Assembly (NCBI GenBank): GCA_013368315.1
Contig: JAACJM010000004.1
Coordinates: 682,001-746,000, forward strand
Reading direction: 5' to 3'
From: Tetrapyrgos nigripes
Lineage: Eukaryota; Basidiomycota; Agaricomycetes; Agaricales; Campanellaceae
DNA length: 64,000 nt
This document shows, piece by piece, positions 1 to 10,622 of this stretch. The notes below the pieces were generated by a model. That model worked only from the letters and a program-made list of their open reading frames with translations. It did no database searches and was not told the DNA's origin. A program made the position numbers and the translations under genes. How positions within the stretch are numbered: position 1 is the stretch's first letter; each line of letters begins with the position of its first letter.

Positions 1-141
1 CATGAACTTGGAGAGATTCGTCCTGCATCGACCGATGGTTCAAAGTGACGGTGACTTCCGTCTCGTGGCTGTGCACAGTCACTAACACAGTTCAACAGCA
101 TCCCGATCATACACTTCTGTCTATTGCTCTCTTCTATCTAC

Positions 142-1411
142 CTAGAACCACATAGATACAGAAAAACTCGTCTCTTCTGCTCTCATCGCATGCCACCATC
201 CTGCAGGCAAGAATAGGAGATCCCCTGGCCCCAGTGTTGCACTGATCGCGTGTGGAACAACCTGTGTCCAAAAATCACCATAATGGTTCCGATCCTTGCC
301 CTCATCGTGAAAGACATCCACTCGCGAAGTGTTATTCATGAGCGAGGCCGTCGTATTTGCTGCTGGGTTTTCGTGCTTCTCGGCCGTGTACGGATACATG
401 TACCTAGATAACCTCGGTGGTGCCAACCATACGCTCTTTCTTCCAACAACCTGAACTGTCGAATACAGCAGAATACAGCTAATCAGCTGTGATTGATCGA
501 GAGAGGCACAACTGTGATGGAATTACCAAAAATGTTATGGTAGGAATCCTACAGCACGTGTGTTAATTGAAACGTTGACAGGGATAGAAAAACGGTAGGC
601 GCACTGTGTGAGCAGGAGACACTGTCCCTTTAGGGCCGAGCCATCCATTAAGAACCAACTGCTCATCATTCCCAGGGGGCTTATAGTCGGAATAGTCAGG
701 AGGAGCTGGTAGAGACGCGTAGACGTAGTCGGGAACGATAATGTCTTGCTTGAGATCAGGAAACTGCGTGAAGAGATTATGTTGAGCTAAGTATAGGATT
801 TCTTTGTCCTGCCCTTCCGAAAAAAGACACGATAAGAATTCATCCCAGCCCATCAGTTTTTGACTCCAATTATCAGTTCGATAATCTTGGCCCACTTCAA
901 CGGGTACAACTCTTGCTGGGCCAGCCACTGACCGCAGATAAGCGGCTGAGGACCAGGGATGCTCGTTGATAGCCGGCCAACTCCTTGCATAGTTACGTAA
1001 AACAAAAGGTTGACAGGAATGCCTTGACCGGAACGTCACAAAGGATGGAGGGACATCAAGACATGTTATAGATAGGGTGGCGGTAGAAAGGCTGACATCA
1101 AGGGAACAAGATGCAGCATCTTCTAATGGCGGAGCGAGCTCGGATGGAGGGCAAGGTAGATATTCGGACTGTATTCTGGCAATGAGCGTCAAGATGAGAT
1201 CAAGACGACCTTCACCAGTTGCACCGGCGACGATGATAGCGCGGTCCAAGCGTTCGATAGCTGTGGAAGCTGTTGAGGAACCCAACCCAACCAGGGAACG
1301 GAGTATAGACGCGTCCGTGAACAATCTATGCCAGCAGCTTCCGCGGGACATCCGATCATACGAAATATCAATGAGCGCTTCCAGCGTCTCACATGATTGC
1401 TGCAATGACAT
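142..1411 (-). CDS. JmjC-domain 2-oxoglutarate oxygenase (JMJD5/KDM8-like)
   Basis: A cupin-type Fe(II)/2-oxoglutarate dioxygenase, expected to hydroxylate or demethylate a protein. Three exons can be read: 605-1411, a 22-nt exon at 527-548, and 142-455, joined by GT-AG introns at 549-604 and 456-526. Spliced, they give the family's core: the iron ligands HTD (SPAHT ends exon 1 and the Asp opens the 22-nt exon), then QVVGRK, then the C-terminal block GDLLFLPAGWWHA with the third iron ligand His. The N-terminal half is a helical region like that of JMJD5. The ATG at 1411 is a minimum: the frame stays open to about 1507 with plausible residues (PETELLGCG), so an upstream first exon is likely but could not be fixed. 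It is divergent from MOT1. Family assignment is strong; the substrate is unknown. Confidence 0.82.
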
Positions 1412-1834
1412 CCCACTCGCAGAAAACTGACGAGCAACAAGACGAAGGGGGTCTAAATTTTCAGCACCGCAACCTAGCAGCTCTGTTTCTGGGTAAAATT
1501 TCGGGACTCAATGGGCAGTGTTGCGAGTTCACTAACGAGTGACTGCTGGATCAGAATCGTCTTCGAGCTGATGGTGGATATGGTCGATGTACGCGAGATG
1601 CCATGACATTGAGAGAGACAGAGCGAGGAAAAGTAGAAAATAGAAGATAAGACACGTCGGGTAAGTTTCACGATAAACCCTAACCCTAGCTCCGCTGTAC
1701 AACGGAAGCCTCATAAATACCCCTCGGTCAAATTGTCATCGTTGCCCCTCGAAAATCTCCCTTCATCACAGCACAGCAAACGGCTAATCTCGGCCCGGTG
1801 GCCTTTTTCCCCATACCTTCCTTTTTGATACAAT
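1412..1834. promoter_or_regulatory. Divergent intergenic region, JmjC gene / MOT1
   Basis: About 320-420 bp between head-to-head genes. It includes the unresolved 5' end of the JmjC gene (in-frame sequence continues to about 1507) and a pyrimidine-rich stretch near 1740-1830 just before the MOT1 start, typical of fungal transcription start regions. No convincing TATA box was seen. Confidence 0.4.
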
Positions 1835-4800
1835 ATGACTTCGAGGCGCGTACTTGCTGACCTTGACAACTAAGTAACTGACCATTCCCGCAGGTTGGAC
1901 CGGCTCCTCCTTTTACTTGACACAGGCTCTTCTACTTCAGTGAGGAATACTGCCGCAAAGCAGCTGGCTCAGTTGGCGGCAAAGAGTGTCACCAGCGATA
2001 TCGCTATTGCTGAAGATGTCAAAGCTAACCGTCAACATGTCTCTTTCGGAGACCCAGCTGCTTGGCGCGAGCTCATGGCTGTAGTTGCGCGTGTATGTGT
2101 TTTTGTGTTTCTGTAGTCTCGAAATTTTACTCATTGTACACGCGCAGATCATACCTTTCCTACACTCAAAATCTTTCGAAACGCGTAATGCTGCCTCAGT
2201 CGCGTTATCTCAGATATTTTCACTCGTTCCCGTTTGGGAGCCTTGTCACAATCAAGACTCTATGTCTACGGAATCCTCTTCCTTATCTCCACCAGAATAT
2301 TTCAAATTCTCCGTCGAAGAACTTGTTTCTCAGGGCAAATTATTGCTCGCTTCGTCTGGGAAGGAATTCATTAGACCTGCCATTCTCTCCAGTCCTGCGG
2401 AAGTGAAGAAAGCACGGAAGGAAGCTATGGGTCGTCTGGGTCTTGAATTCTTGGATGATGTCGCAGAAGAGATGGATTTAGACAAAGAATTAGGTTTGGA
2501 GACGAATGCAGAGACGGAAGTCAAAACTGAGGCTCCCTCGCCCACATCTACGTCACCCATGGATTGTGAACCCAAACCAACGAAATCGACTGCTCAAAGC
2601 CGTTCTGCAACACCTGTAGAACCTTCGCCAACAAGTCCTTCTACCCCAGATGGCGATACAACCGCCTTATCGGCCAGGGAACGTAATCGTCTCAAACGAA
2701 AACGAAAGCCAGGAAACTCTGCTTTTGTTGCCCCGCCGCCTCCGCAAGCTAGCGGATCAAAATATAACGCCGCAACTGCAGGTCCTGCAAAGTATGTGTT
2801 CTCGTCTTTTGTTCATGCACATCTTTCATTAAACTTTCTACAGGGCTCGTCTACTGAGTAATACCGATGAATCCAATCAGAACTCTACTCGCCTTGACAG
2901 TCCCGCTCCAGACAAGGTAGTCATCGACCCAAGCAAAGGTGGTGCTGTGGAGGCAAAGGAAGTTAAGCAGGCCAAGGCTTTGGATGTCAATCCAGGTGTC
3001 TGGATATGGGATGGCCTGGCCAAGGTTCTTGAAGTGGATCTGTTCAGCGCAGCTTGGGAAGTTCGTCATGGCGCTGCGATGGCCTTGCGAGAACTTCTCA
3101 AAGTTCAGGGCAAATGTGGTGGGATGCAAGGTCAGTCTGCTTGTCTATCGTGAAAACAGTCCTGACTCACCTCTGCTTAGATGACTTCAACTGGGATCAA
3201 AATCAAATAGCACACGAAAAATGGTGTAACGACCTCTCTGCTCAGTTACTTTGTGTGTTTGTTCTCGACCGGTTTGGGGACTTTGTCTCCGATCAAGTCG
3301 TCGCTCCTGTTCGGGAAATGGTGTCGCAAACACTAGCGTCATTGCTCATTCATATGCCACGACGCTCTGTGCTTCATGTCCACTCAGTCCTTCTACAAAT
3401 GATCAAGCAAGAATTTGCCGTTCCTCCATCACCCACGAGTAACCCCAAGTCAAAACGGAAAGCGGACAAGGAGCAAAAGACGCATATATGGGAAGTACGA
3501 CATGCGGGACTATTAGGGATCAAGTACGAAGTGGCTGTCAGGAACGATTTGTTCGAGTCGGATCCTGTCAAACCCGAAGTCAAACAGGAAAATGTAGAGT
3601 TTGACGAATCCGGCAAAACAATTTTGAAAGATGTTGTCGATGCAGCTATGCTAGGGTATGTCTCATCCTTGACGGATATCTTGTTATTCTAACGTTTCTC
3701 TCAAATAGCCTGAGTGACAAAGACGACGATGTTCGCGCTGTGGCAGCCTCTTGTCTGCTACCGATTGCCGGCTACCTGGTGGAGCATTTACCTGAGTCAT
3801 TGGATCGTGTACTTCTTGTTCTTTGGAGCTGTCTCAGTGACATGAAAGACGACCTTAGTTCCAGTGTCGGTGCTGTGATGGAGTTATTAGGTATGTGTTC
3901 TAGACTAAATATACGCTACGTGTTATTTACGCCGACTTTAGGGAAGCTAGTTGCCTACGACAAAGTTATTGATGTTCTTGCTAACGAAACTGTATCGTAT
4001 GTCTCTTCTTTGTTAATATCCCTGGAACTGGTTGAATTCAATGGTTAAACAGATTACCACTCACCACTCTTGCCCCCACCCTATTTCCATTCTTTCGTCA
4101 CACGATTTCTAACGTTCGCCTTTCGGTGGTCAATACACTTCACTCCTTCATGACTGTGGAAAGCCTTCCTCGGGATTGGATAAACGTGCCCTTCCTGCAA
4201 CTGTTGTTTCAAAATCTCATCACAGAAGAACGCTCTGATATCCGCCGGCTTAGTCTGCTGGCATGGAGGACGGCGCTTTCTATTGTGTCAGGGACAGAGG
4301 GCTGGATGGGGAGCATACTCACTCAGCAGCTTATCCTGGAGTGGTATGCAATACTCATGACACCCTTGGGAATGCCTATCGATTCGTCTACTTTCTATCG
4401 TCCTTCAATGGTTACGGACGGAGATGCAGCGCCTGAGCGACATAACGTGGACAAGAATATGTTGGCTCAAGATCTGTCGCTTATCACCACCGAAGTCATT
4501 CTGAAAGCACGGTTGGCAGCTTCAACCGCATTGGCGCTTCTCATGATATACTGGCCTTCAGCTGTGAGTGCCCACTTTTTATTTTCTTGAATCAATCTAA
4601 CCTTTCCTCAGCCTCAATCCGTTCAAGACGTCTTCCAGCCTATCCTTCTACACTACCTCGATTCAACTAGCATGCTGCAGAATCTCTTATCTGCAATAAT
4701 ATCCGAGGAGTGGGCTCGTGAATATAGCAGTTCAACTCAACCAGACTCACCTTCCTTGGTTGAAGCTTCTGGTCTTGCCAAAGAAATCAGCACTAGGACA

Positions 4801-7800
4801 TTGACATGGCTCCAAGGAAACTCTCCCCCTGCCTATCACGAAATGGCATTTTATCTTGCACGCATACATGCGGATTGTACTGCCCTTCTACAATCTTTCG
4901 TCACCGATTGCAGATTACCCCAGTCATCCATTCCATCCCTTGGCACCGAGGTCGATATCACCTGTTCCAGACCAGGCTGTTTCACCATTCAGACTGCTCA
5001 GAACGCTGTCGGCACGATCTTCAATAGACTCAAAGATTCTCTCGGAAGGGCCAAGAAGAAGGAGCTTGCTGTTTTGTCCGACAAGAGAGATATTATTACC
5101 GCCAGTATCGAAAGGTATGCTGAAGTCAAGACACAGCATGATATCAAAGTATCAGCTGCATTTGCTGCCGCTTTTGTTGCTTTCCGAAGTACTCCGGATA
5201 AAGTCAGTCCTGTCGTAAAAGGTATCATGAATGGTATCAAGGTAAGTTGTCAAGGCTTCTCGTCACAGCCTCGTCTTAACTCGTAACACAACAGAGCGAA
5301 GAGAACGTAGATCTTCAAATCCGTTCTGCCGTCGCAGTCGCCGCCTTCATCGAGTATTGCACTCTCCATCAGGTCCTCCAACCGCCAGAAAAGATTGTCA
5401 AGAATCTCTGCACATTCCTCTGCCAAGACGCCGAAACAACTCCAACCTTTGCTTACTCTCGGAAGATCACAGACGGTATTTTGTCCTTCCAGAAGACTCT
5501 GCAGCAGAACGGAACAGCAACGCAGCGTAATGGTAAAGAAACGGCCAAAGACAAGGAGAAGGAGAAAGCGCCAGAGAAGTCTAGTGCAGACGAGGCCTCC
5601 AAGACTCGTTTGGCCAGACGCGGTGCTGGGTTCGCGTTCGATCAGTTATCGGCGAAGTTCGAGAATAGGCTGTTGCAAGTCATCCCCAACATGTGGCAGT
5701 CAATGGCGGGTGGCTTGATCAGTACCTTCAAGTCCGGTAAGTCTTGTAGGTCTGTCTTTCAAACTGCTTTACTGACGTGCCCCTAGAATCAGTGGAGGCT
5801 TGCGATGCTCTCATGGAAAAACAGTTTGGTCAAGATGTTATCGATTCTTTGAGCGTCCTTGAAGCAATTGCTCCCGCTTTGCACCAGGACCTGTGGCCCA
5901 AGATAGTGGAAATATTCCCCATGCTACTCCTCGCCCTACGCAGCAAGTTTGCCATTATTCGGCAATCTGCTGCCAGATGTTTCTCCACGATATGCGATGT
6001 GTTGACATCGGAAGCCATGCGTTTTGTTATTGAGCAAGCAGTGCCCTTGATAGCTGATCCCCTCGTCTTGGCCAACCGACAAGGTGTCACGGAGTTGGTA
6101 TATCGTCAGTTCATTTCCAATGTTTCGTTTGAGCCTTAGCTGATTTCTTTCTAGATATCGTTCAGAGACTGGATATTAAGGCCCTTCCATATGTCATTTT
6201 CATGGTAGTGCCTGTATTGGGGAGGATGAGTGACGTCAACGACGATGTTCGTTCAACTGCCACGAATACGTTCGCTTCGCTGGTCAAAATGGTGCCTTTG
6301 GAGGTAAGCGTATGGCAGCTTGATCGCCCTCAGATTTGACTAACGGTGAATAGGCTGGACTACCTGATCCCCCTAATTTCCCTGAGGAACTGCTTAAACG
6401 TCGAGAAGATGAACGTCAGTTCTTGACCCAACTTCTTGATGGAAGCAAGGTCGAGCAGTATGTCATTCCGGTGAGCATCAAGGCGGAATTACGCAAGTAT
6501 CAGCAGGACGGTGTCAACTGGTTAGCGTTTTTGGCGAAGTACCAACTTCATGGTATCCTTTGTGACGGTCAGTTCTCCAACGCCTTGAAACTTTCATCCC
6601 AACTAATATCTGCTTCAGACATGGGTCTCGGAAAAACACTGCAATCGATCTGTATACTGGCAAGTAAACATTTCGAGCGAGCGGAGAGACACAAAGAGAC
6701 GAAAGCTCCGGATACAGTCCATCTTCCTTCCCTCATCATTTGCCCACCAACATTAACCGGACATTGGTATTACGAAGTTCTCAAGTACGCCGACAATCTC
6801 AAACCCATCATGTACACGGGAAACGCTCGAGACCGTACCAAGCTTCTCAGCAAGCTGAAAGGCTACGATGTCGTCATCACTTCTTACGAGGTTGTTAGGA
6901 ACGACATCAATAGCTTGGAGGGCATACAGTGGCTTTATTGCATTCTGGATGAAGGACATGTCATCAAGAATGCAAAGACGAAGCTCACGAAGGCGGTGAA
7001 GTGTATTCAGGCACAACATCGTCTGATTCTGTCTGGAACACCGATTCAGAACAACGTCTTGGAGTTGTGGAGTCTTTTCGATTTCTTGATGCCCGGGTTC
7101 TTGGGCACGGAGTCCTCTTTCAACGAGAGGTTTGGGAAGCCTATATTAGCAAATCGTGATGGAAAGGCCAAAAACGGGGAAGCTGGTGAGTGTTCACATC
7201 CTTTAACTCGACGCAAAATTAACACATTTCTTTTTTCAGCGGCCTTGGCTCTGGAGGCACTGCACAAACAAGTCTTGCCGTTCTTGTTGCGTCGTCTGAA
7301 AGAGGACGTATTACACGATCTTCCGCCGAAGATTATACAAGACTATTACTGCGAGCTATCCGACATGCAGAAGAACCTCTACGACGATTTCTCCAAGTCA
7401 CAAGCTCTTCACAGCGCAGAAGATGCTGTCCAGTCAGCCCAACCACAGGAGGGTAAACAACAACAGCACATCTTCCAGTCGCTTCAATACCTGAGGAAGC
7501 TTTGCAACCACCCTGCACTGGTCCTACGGGATCCAGAAGCAATTGTGAACGCTTTGGAAAAAGTTGGCACAAAAGCCGATGGACCTCTTGGTTTGACCGA
7601 TATTCAGCATGCTCCAAAGTTACTTGCATTACGGTGTGTATTCATCGAACTAGGTCTTCTATTACATACTCATGATCTTTAGGCAATTACTGCTAGATTG
7701 CGGCATAGGTGGTAACGGTGCCAATACCGCAACTGTGGACACCGGAAAGAGCGAACTGATAGACACCGTTTCCGACTCGAATGAGACATTCTCGCAGCAC

Positions 7801-8485
7801 CGTGTCCTCATCTTCTGTCAGATGAAGCAGATGCTCGACATCATCGAGAAAGATTTGTTCAAGCAACACATGCCATCCGTGACCTACATGCGACTAGATG
7901 GGAATACCGAGGCAAATAAACGACATAACATTGTGCAGACTTTTAATGCTGATCCCAGTATTGACTGTCTGTTACTCACAACGCACGTCGGAGGTTTGGG
8001 GTTGACGTTGACGGGGGCTGACACGGTTATCTTTGTTGAACATGACTGGAACCCAATGAAGGATCTTCAAGCTATGGACCGAGCTCATCGTATAGGGCAG
8101 AAGAAGGTGGTCAACGTATACCGCTTGATTACGAAAGGGACGTTGGAGGAGAGGATCATGGGGTATGTGCCTCAGTTTTGGAACCCTTACATTCTAACTG
8201 ACGAGTTTCTGTTCTTCTAGCCTACAACGATTCAAGCTCAACATCGCCAACTCCATCGTCACACAGCAGAACTCTGGTTTAGCGTCTATGGATACCGACC
8301 TTGTTCTAGACTTGTTCAAGCGCACAACAGAGGAAGAGGACGCAATCGCTGCCAAGAAGAAGGCAAAGGACGCCAATGGGCTTGTCAGCCAAAAGAACTT
8401 GCTCCAGGGACTGGAAGATTTGCCTCCAGAAGACGAGTATCAGGGATTAGATCTTTCCACCTTCATGGGTTCAATAGGGAGATAA
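1835..8485 (+). CDS. MOT1: MOT1/BTAF1, TBP-associated Snf2-family ATPase
   Basis: A nuclear Swi2/Snf2 ATPase that strips TATA-binding protein from DNA. The N-terminal two thirds are HEAT repeats. A conserved block with the catalytic domain starts near 6480. The P-loop DMGLGKT is encoded from 6618, directly after an intron. Next come the DEGH box near 6949, SGTPIQN near 7030, and the helicase C-terminal lobe with AHRIGQ near 8085. The protein ends at 8485 (LSTFMGSIGR). Its length of roughly 1,850 residues fits yeast Mot1 (1,867). More than ten short introns are visible. The start is inferred: ATG at 1835 with an 11-nt first exon (1835-1845), then an intron at 1846-1893 beginning GC instead of GT. 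This gives MTSR-LDRLL, matching the family N terminus; GT alternatives run into stops. No frame damage was seen. Confidence 0.96.
1846..1893 (+). other. Putative GC-AG intron 1 of MOT1
   Basis: The first coding exon of MOT1 appears to be only 11 nt. The one junction that joins the start codon to the conserved LDRLL frame uses a GC donor at 1846-1847 and an AG acceptor at 1892-1893. The nearby GT at 1850-1851 gives a frame that terminates within a few codons. Confidence 0.6.
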
Positions 8486-8627
8486 AAAACTTTTTTTTAC
8501 ATATCATTATTCTTTTGCAAGCACTTCAGATTGTACATAGACGTATAGTACCAAGCACAACATTTACACTGTATCTACTAGAATCGTAATCAATAATTTA
8601 CTCGCATTATCGATATTGTCAATAGGA

Positions 8628-9455
8628 TCAGTACAAAAGTCGTCGTTTCCGGTTGGAAGGGAGTGCACGCCGCCACCAACGGGGAAACAAGAAAGCAGCT
8701 AGGAGAATGAAGAGGGCGCCTACAACTGCAATTACGGCGCCTAGGATGCTAGCGTTAAAACCATGTCCTCCGTCCATATCCTGAGGTGTAGACGACGTGG
8801 GTGAGGGCCCAGGGCTGCTCGAATGTGACTGGACACAAGATGTATCCGAACCATTCTTCACGAAGAAGGGTGCAGACTTTGCAAGAACGGTGGTCGGCGG
8901 GGCTGTAAGCTCAGCCTCCACCAGGTACCATCCCTGCACAACATCGGCGGTTAACCATGTGTAAAGTTGTACATTGGTTGATATGCTGTTGGTCAAAACG
9001 GCAGTGATAGGTTCATCTGAAGTACTTCCTCGGACACTAGAATTGGTCACCGAGAGCGAGATGTTAGTGGGTGGCCCAACGGGTGTCCAGAAGAAAGTGG
9101 TACTATCACACGTGGAGACGTTGGAGGGTGCAGCAAAGTGGATCATCAGATCAGAAGCACTCATGCCAGTCCCAGTAGGATTCGATGAAGGAGAGGAGGA
9201 AGATGACGTGGGTTTGGGCTCTGTCATCGGGGGTTTCGTTGTATGTGTCGATGTAGAGAATGAAGAGATTTGGCTGTTCGATGATGTCGAGGAGGTTGCA
9301 GTGCTGGAAGTTGACGAACTCGTAGAGGTCGTTGAAGAAACATTTTCGTCACCATTGTCTCCTTCGCCATTGACATCGTCTTCATCACCGTCGTCCTCTT
9401 CTTCGCCCTTACCATCCTTCCCTCTTCTGCCCGATATTGGTGCAAATTGGAGCAT
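8628..9455 (-). CDS. Ser/Thr-rich single-pass membrane protein
   Basis: A fungal cell-surface-like protein with no recognised name. The N-terminal part has an acidic patch followed by a long Ser/Thr tract (residues ~35-95), probably heavily O-glycosylated. A compact domain (~100-210) resembles the beta-sandwich Ser/Thr-rich wall proteins of the Kre9/Knh1 type; this is a weak similarity. One hydrophobic segment near residues 233-255 (ILGAVIAVVGALFILLAAF) is followed by an Arg/Lys-rich cytoplasmic tail, giving type I topology. That topology implies a signal peptide, yet none follows the ATG at 9455. A splice acceptor (TTACAG) just upstream at about 9461 and a GTGAGT donor near 9550 suggest a missing 5' exon. 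It is convergent with MOT1 (142 bp gap). Confidence 0.65.
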   Translation of the reverse strand: MLQFAPISGRRGKDGKGEEEDDGDEDDVNGEGDNGDENVSSTTSTSSSTSSTATSSTSSNSQISSFSTSTHTTKPPMTEPKPTSSSSSPSSNPTGTGMSASDLMIHFAAPSNVSTCDSTTFFWTPVGPPTNISLSVTNSSVRGSTSDEPITAVLTNSISTNVQLYTWLTADVVQGWYLVEAELTAPPTTVLAKSAPFFVKNGSDTSCVQSHSSSPGPSPTSSTPQDMDGGHGFNASILGAVIAVVGALFILLAAFLFPRWWRRALPSNRKRRLLY

Positions 9456-10162
9456 GAATACTGTAAGAAAGAATCGAAAACAACGCTTCAGCGAGGATCG
9501 ATGTCAAAGTCAGTCTATGAACGTCGTCGAAAGTAGATTGTAGACTCACTTTTCGACAAACCGAGAGGTTCGGTCCAGTGGAGGGAGGGAGTAAGGTACC
9601 TTGGCACATTGATGCATCTTGCTCGCACAAGACACTCTATATGTACACCCACGGGTTTGGGAGTGTGTAAGTAGGACCCAATGGATTGTGAATCATCCCT
9701 GAAAGAGACTCCGTGTGAGAACAGATTACCTTCCATCTCGGATGGGAAACAATATTCCATGCTCTGAGATCCACGAGACTAAACTCCTCTCTTTGGCCAG
9801 GACGCTGATCATCTGCTTATTGGTATCTTGAGTTGTAAGTAGATGGAGTAGCTGTCGTCATTAAGATTCGAGTCGAGTTCTCGCTAAGCCCGGGATCGTT
9901 TTTTGTCCTAACACATCAACATGCAAGGCAATCAAGACCTCTTTATTACCGTCCTTGAGAAAAATGACAGAGTCTAATGTTGCAACCCAAGTATAGATAG
10001 CCAACGGCCATGCTAATGCCATCCTGATGAATAATAGTGCTACCGAGACTATGAGCAGTGAAAAACGCGCGGAACTTGGCGAAGAAGTCGCGACAGTTAT
10101 TCTTGGATGAACAAGGTCGAAGGGAATAATGGTAGCCAGCGGCCATGGGGGCGCGGTGGCAT
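9456..10162. other. Gap between the membrane protein gene and mS33
   Basis: Roughly 700 bp holding the probable 5' exon and promoter of the Ser/Thr-rich membrane protein (to about 9,800) and the 3' flank of mS33. Open frames continuing past the mS33 stop on the minus strand down to 9861 have no protein-like features and are treated as non-coding. Confidence 0.4.
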
Positions 10163-10535
10163 TTATCTCCTTCTTTGGGCCCGCCTTCCTTCCTCTAAGA
10201 AAGACATAATGCGTTAGATCCATACAGTAAAAATGAAGGACCATACCTTTTGTTCTGGCTTTCTTCGGTGCACCCTTGCCGCGCTTCTTTCTGTCTTCGA
10301 CATCCCGGAACCTCTGCTCCTCATCTTCATTCCAAATTTCCAGTTCCGGGTATTCCCGTGCCACTTTAGAAAGATTTAAGACTGGAGGATAGTAGTCCAT
10401 CATGGAAGGACCGCGTAACCGGGCACGAAGATATTTTGCACCGGTACGGATACTAGTGGGATTGTAAATTGTCTGGAAAACGGTGCAGCGTAGACGGTTG
10501 AGTTTGGCAATGCGTGAAGGAAGGACGATAGACAT
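10163..10535 (-). CDS. RSM27: Mitochondrial small ribosomal subunit protein mS33
   Basis: A component of the mitochondrial ribosome small subunit (MRPS33; yeast Rsm27). Exon 1 is 10247-10535 and exon 2 is 10163-10194, separated by a 52-nt intron (GTATGG donor, TTAG acceptor). The product is 106 residues, the normal size. The diagnostic block is NPTSIRTGAKYLRARLRG followed by PSMMDYYPP. The C terminus ends in a basic run, EEGRRAQRRR; this ending is obtained only with the acceptor at 10195-10196, and a neighbouring acceptor would read on for about 100 unrelated codons. The start at 10535 (MSIVLPSR) fits the family. It shares an 87-bp intergenic region with SUV3, another mitochondrial gene. Confidence 0.9.
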
Positions 10536-10622
10536 GGCTGGCAGCCTGGAGGTAGTGAATAAAGAAATTGCAGCCGGGTCACATGCGCTGGAAAGGAAAA
10601 CTTTTCTCTTCCCCTTCATGTC
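10536..10622. promoter_or_regulatory. Compact bidirectional promoter, mS33 / SUV3
   Basis: Only 87 bp separate the two start codons. Both genes act in mitochondrial gene expression, so a shared promoter is the natural reading. No TATA box is apparent. Confidence 0.6.

Noticed and set aside
8974..9543. A 189-codon plus-strand ORF.
   Set aside because: Antisense shadow of the Ser/Thr-rich membrane protein; low-complexity Val/Glu/Ser content mirrors the Ser/Thr tract.
9861..10160. Continuation of the mS33 frame by about 100 codons.
   Set aside because: An alternative acceptor gives a stop that matches the mS33 family C terminus and length; the extension has no homology.
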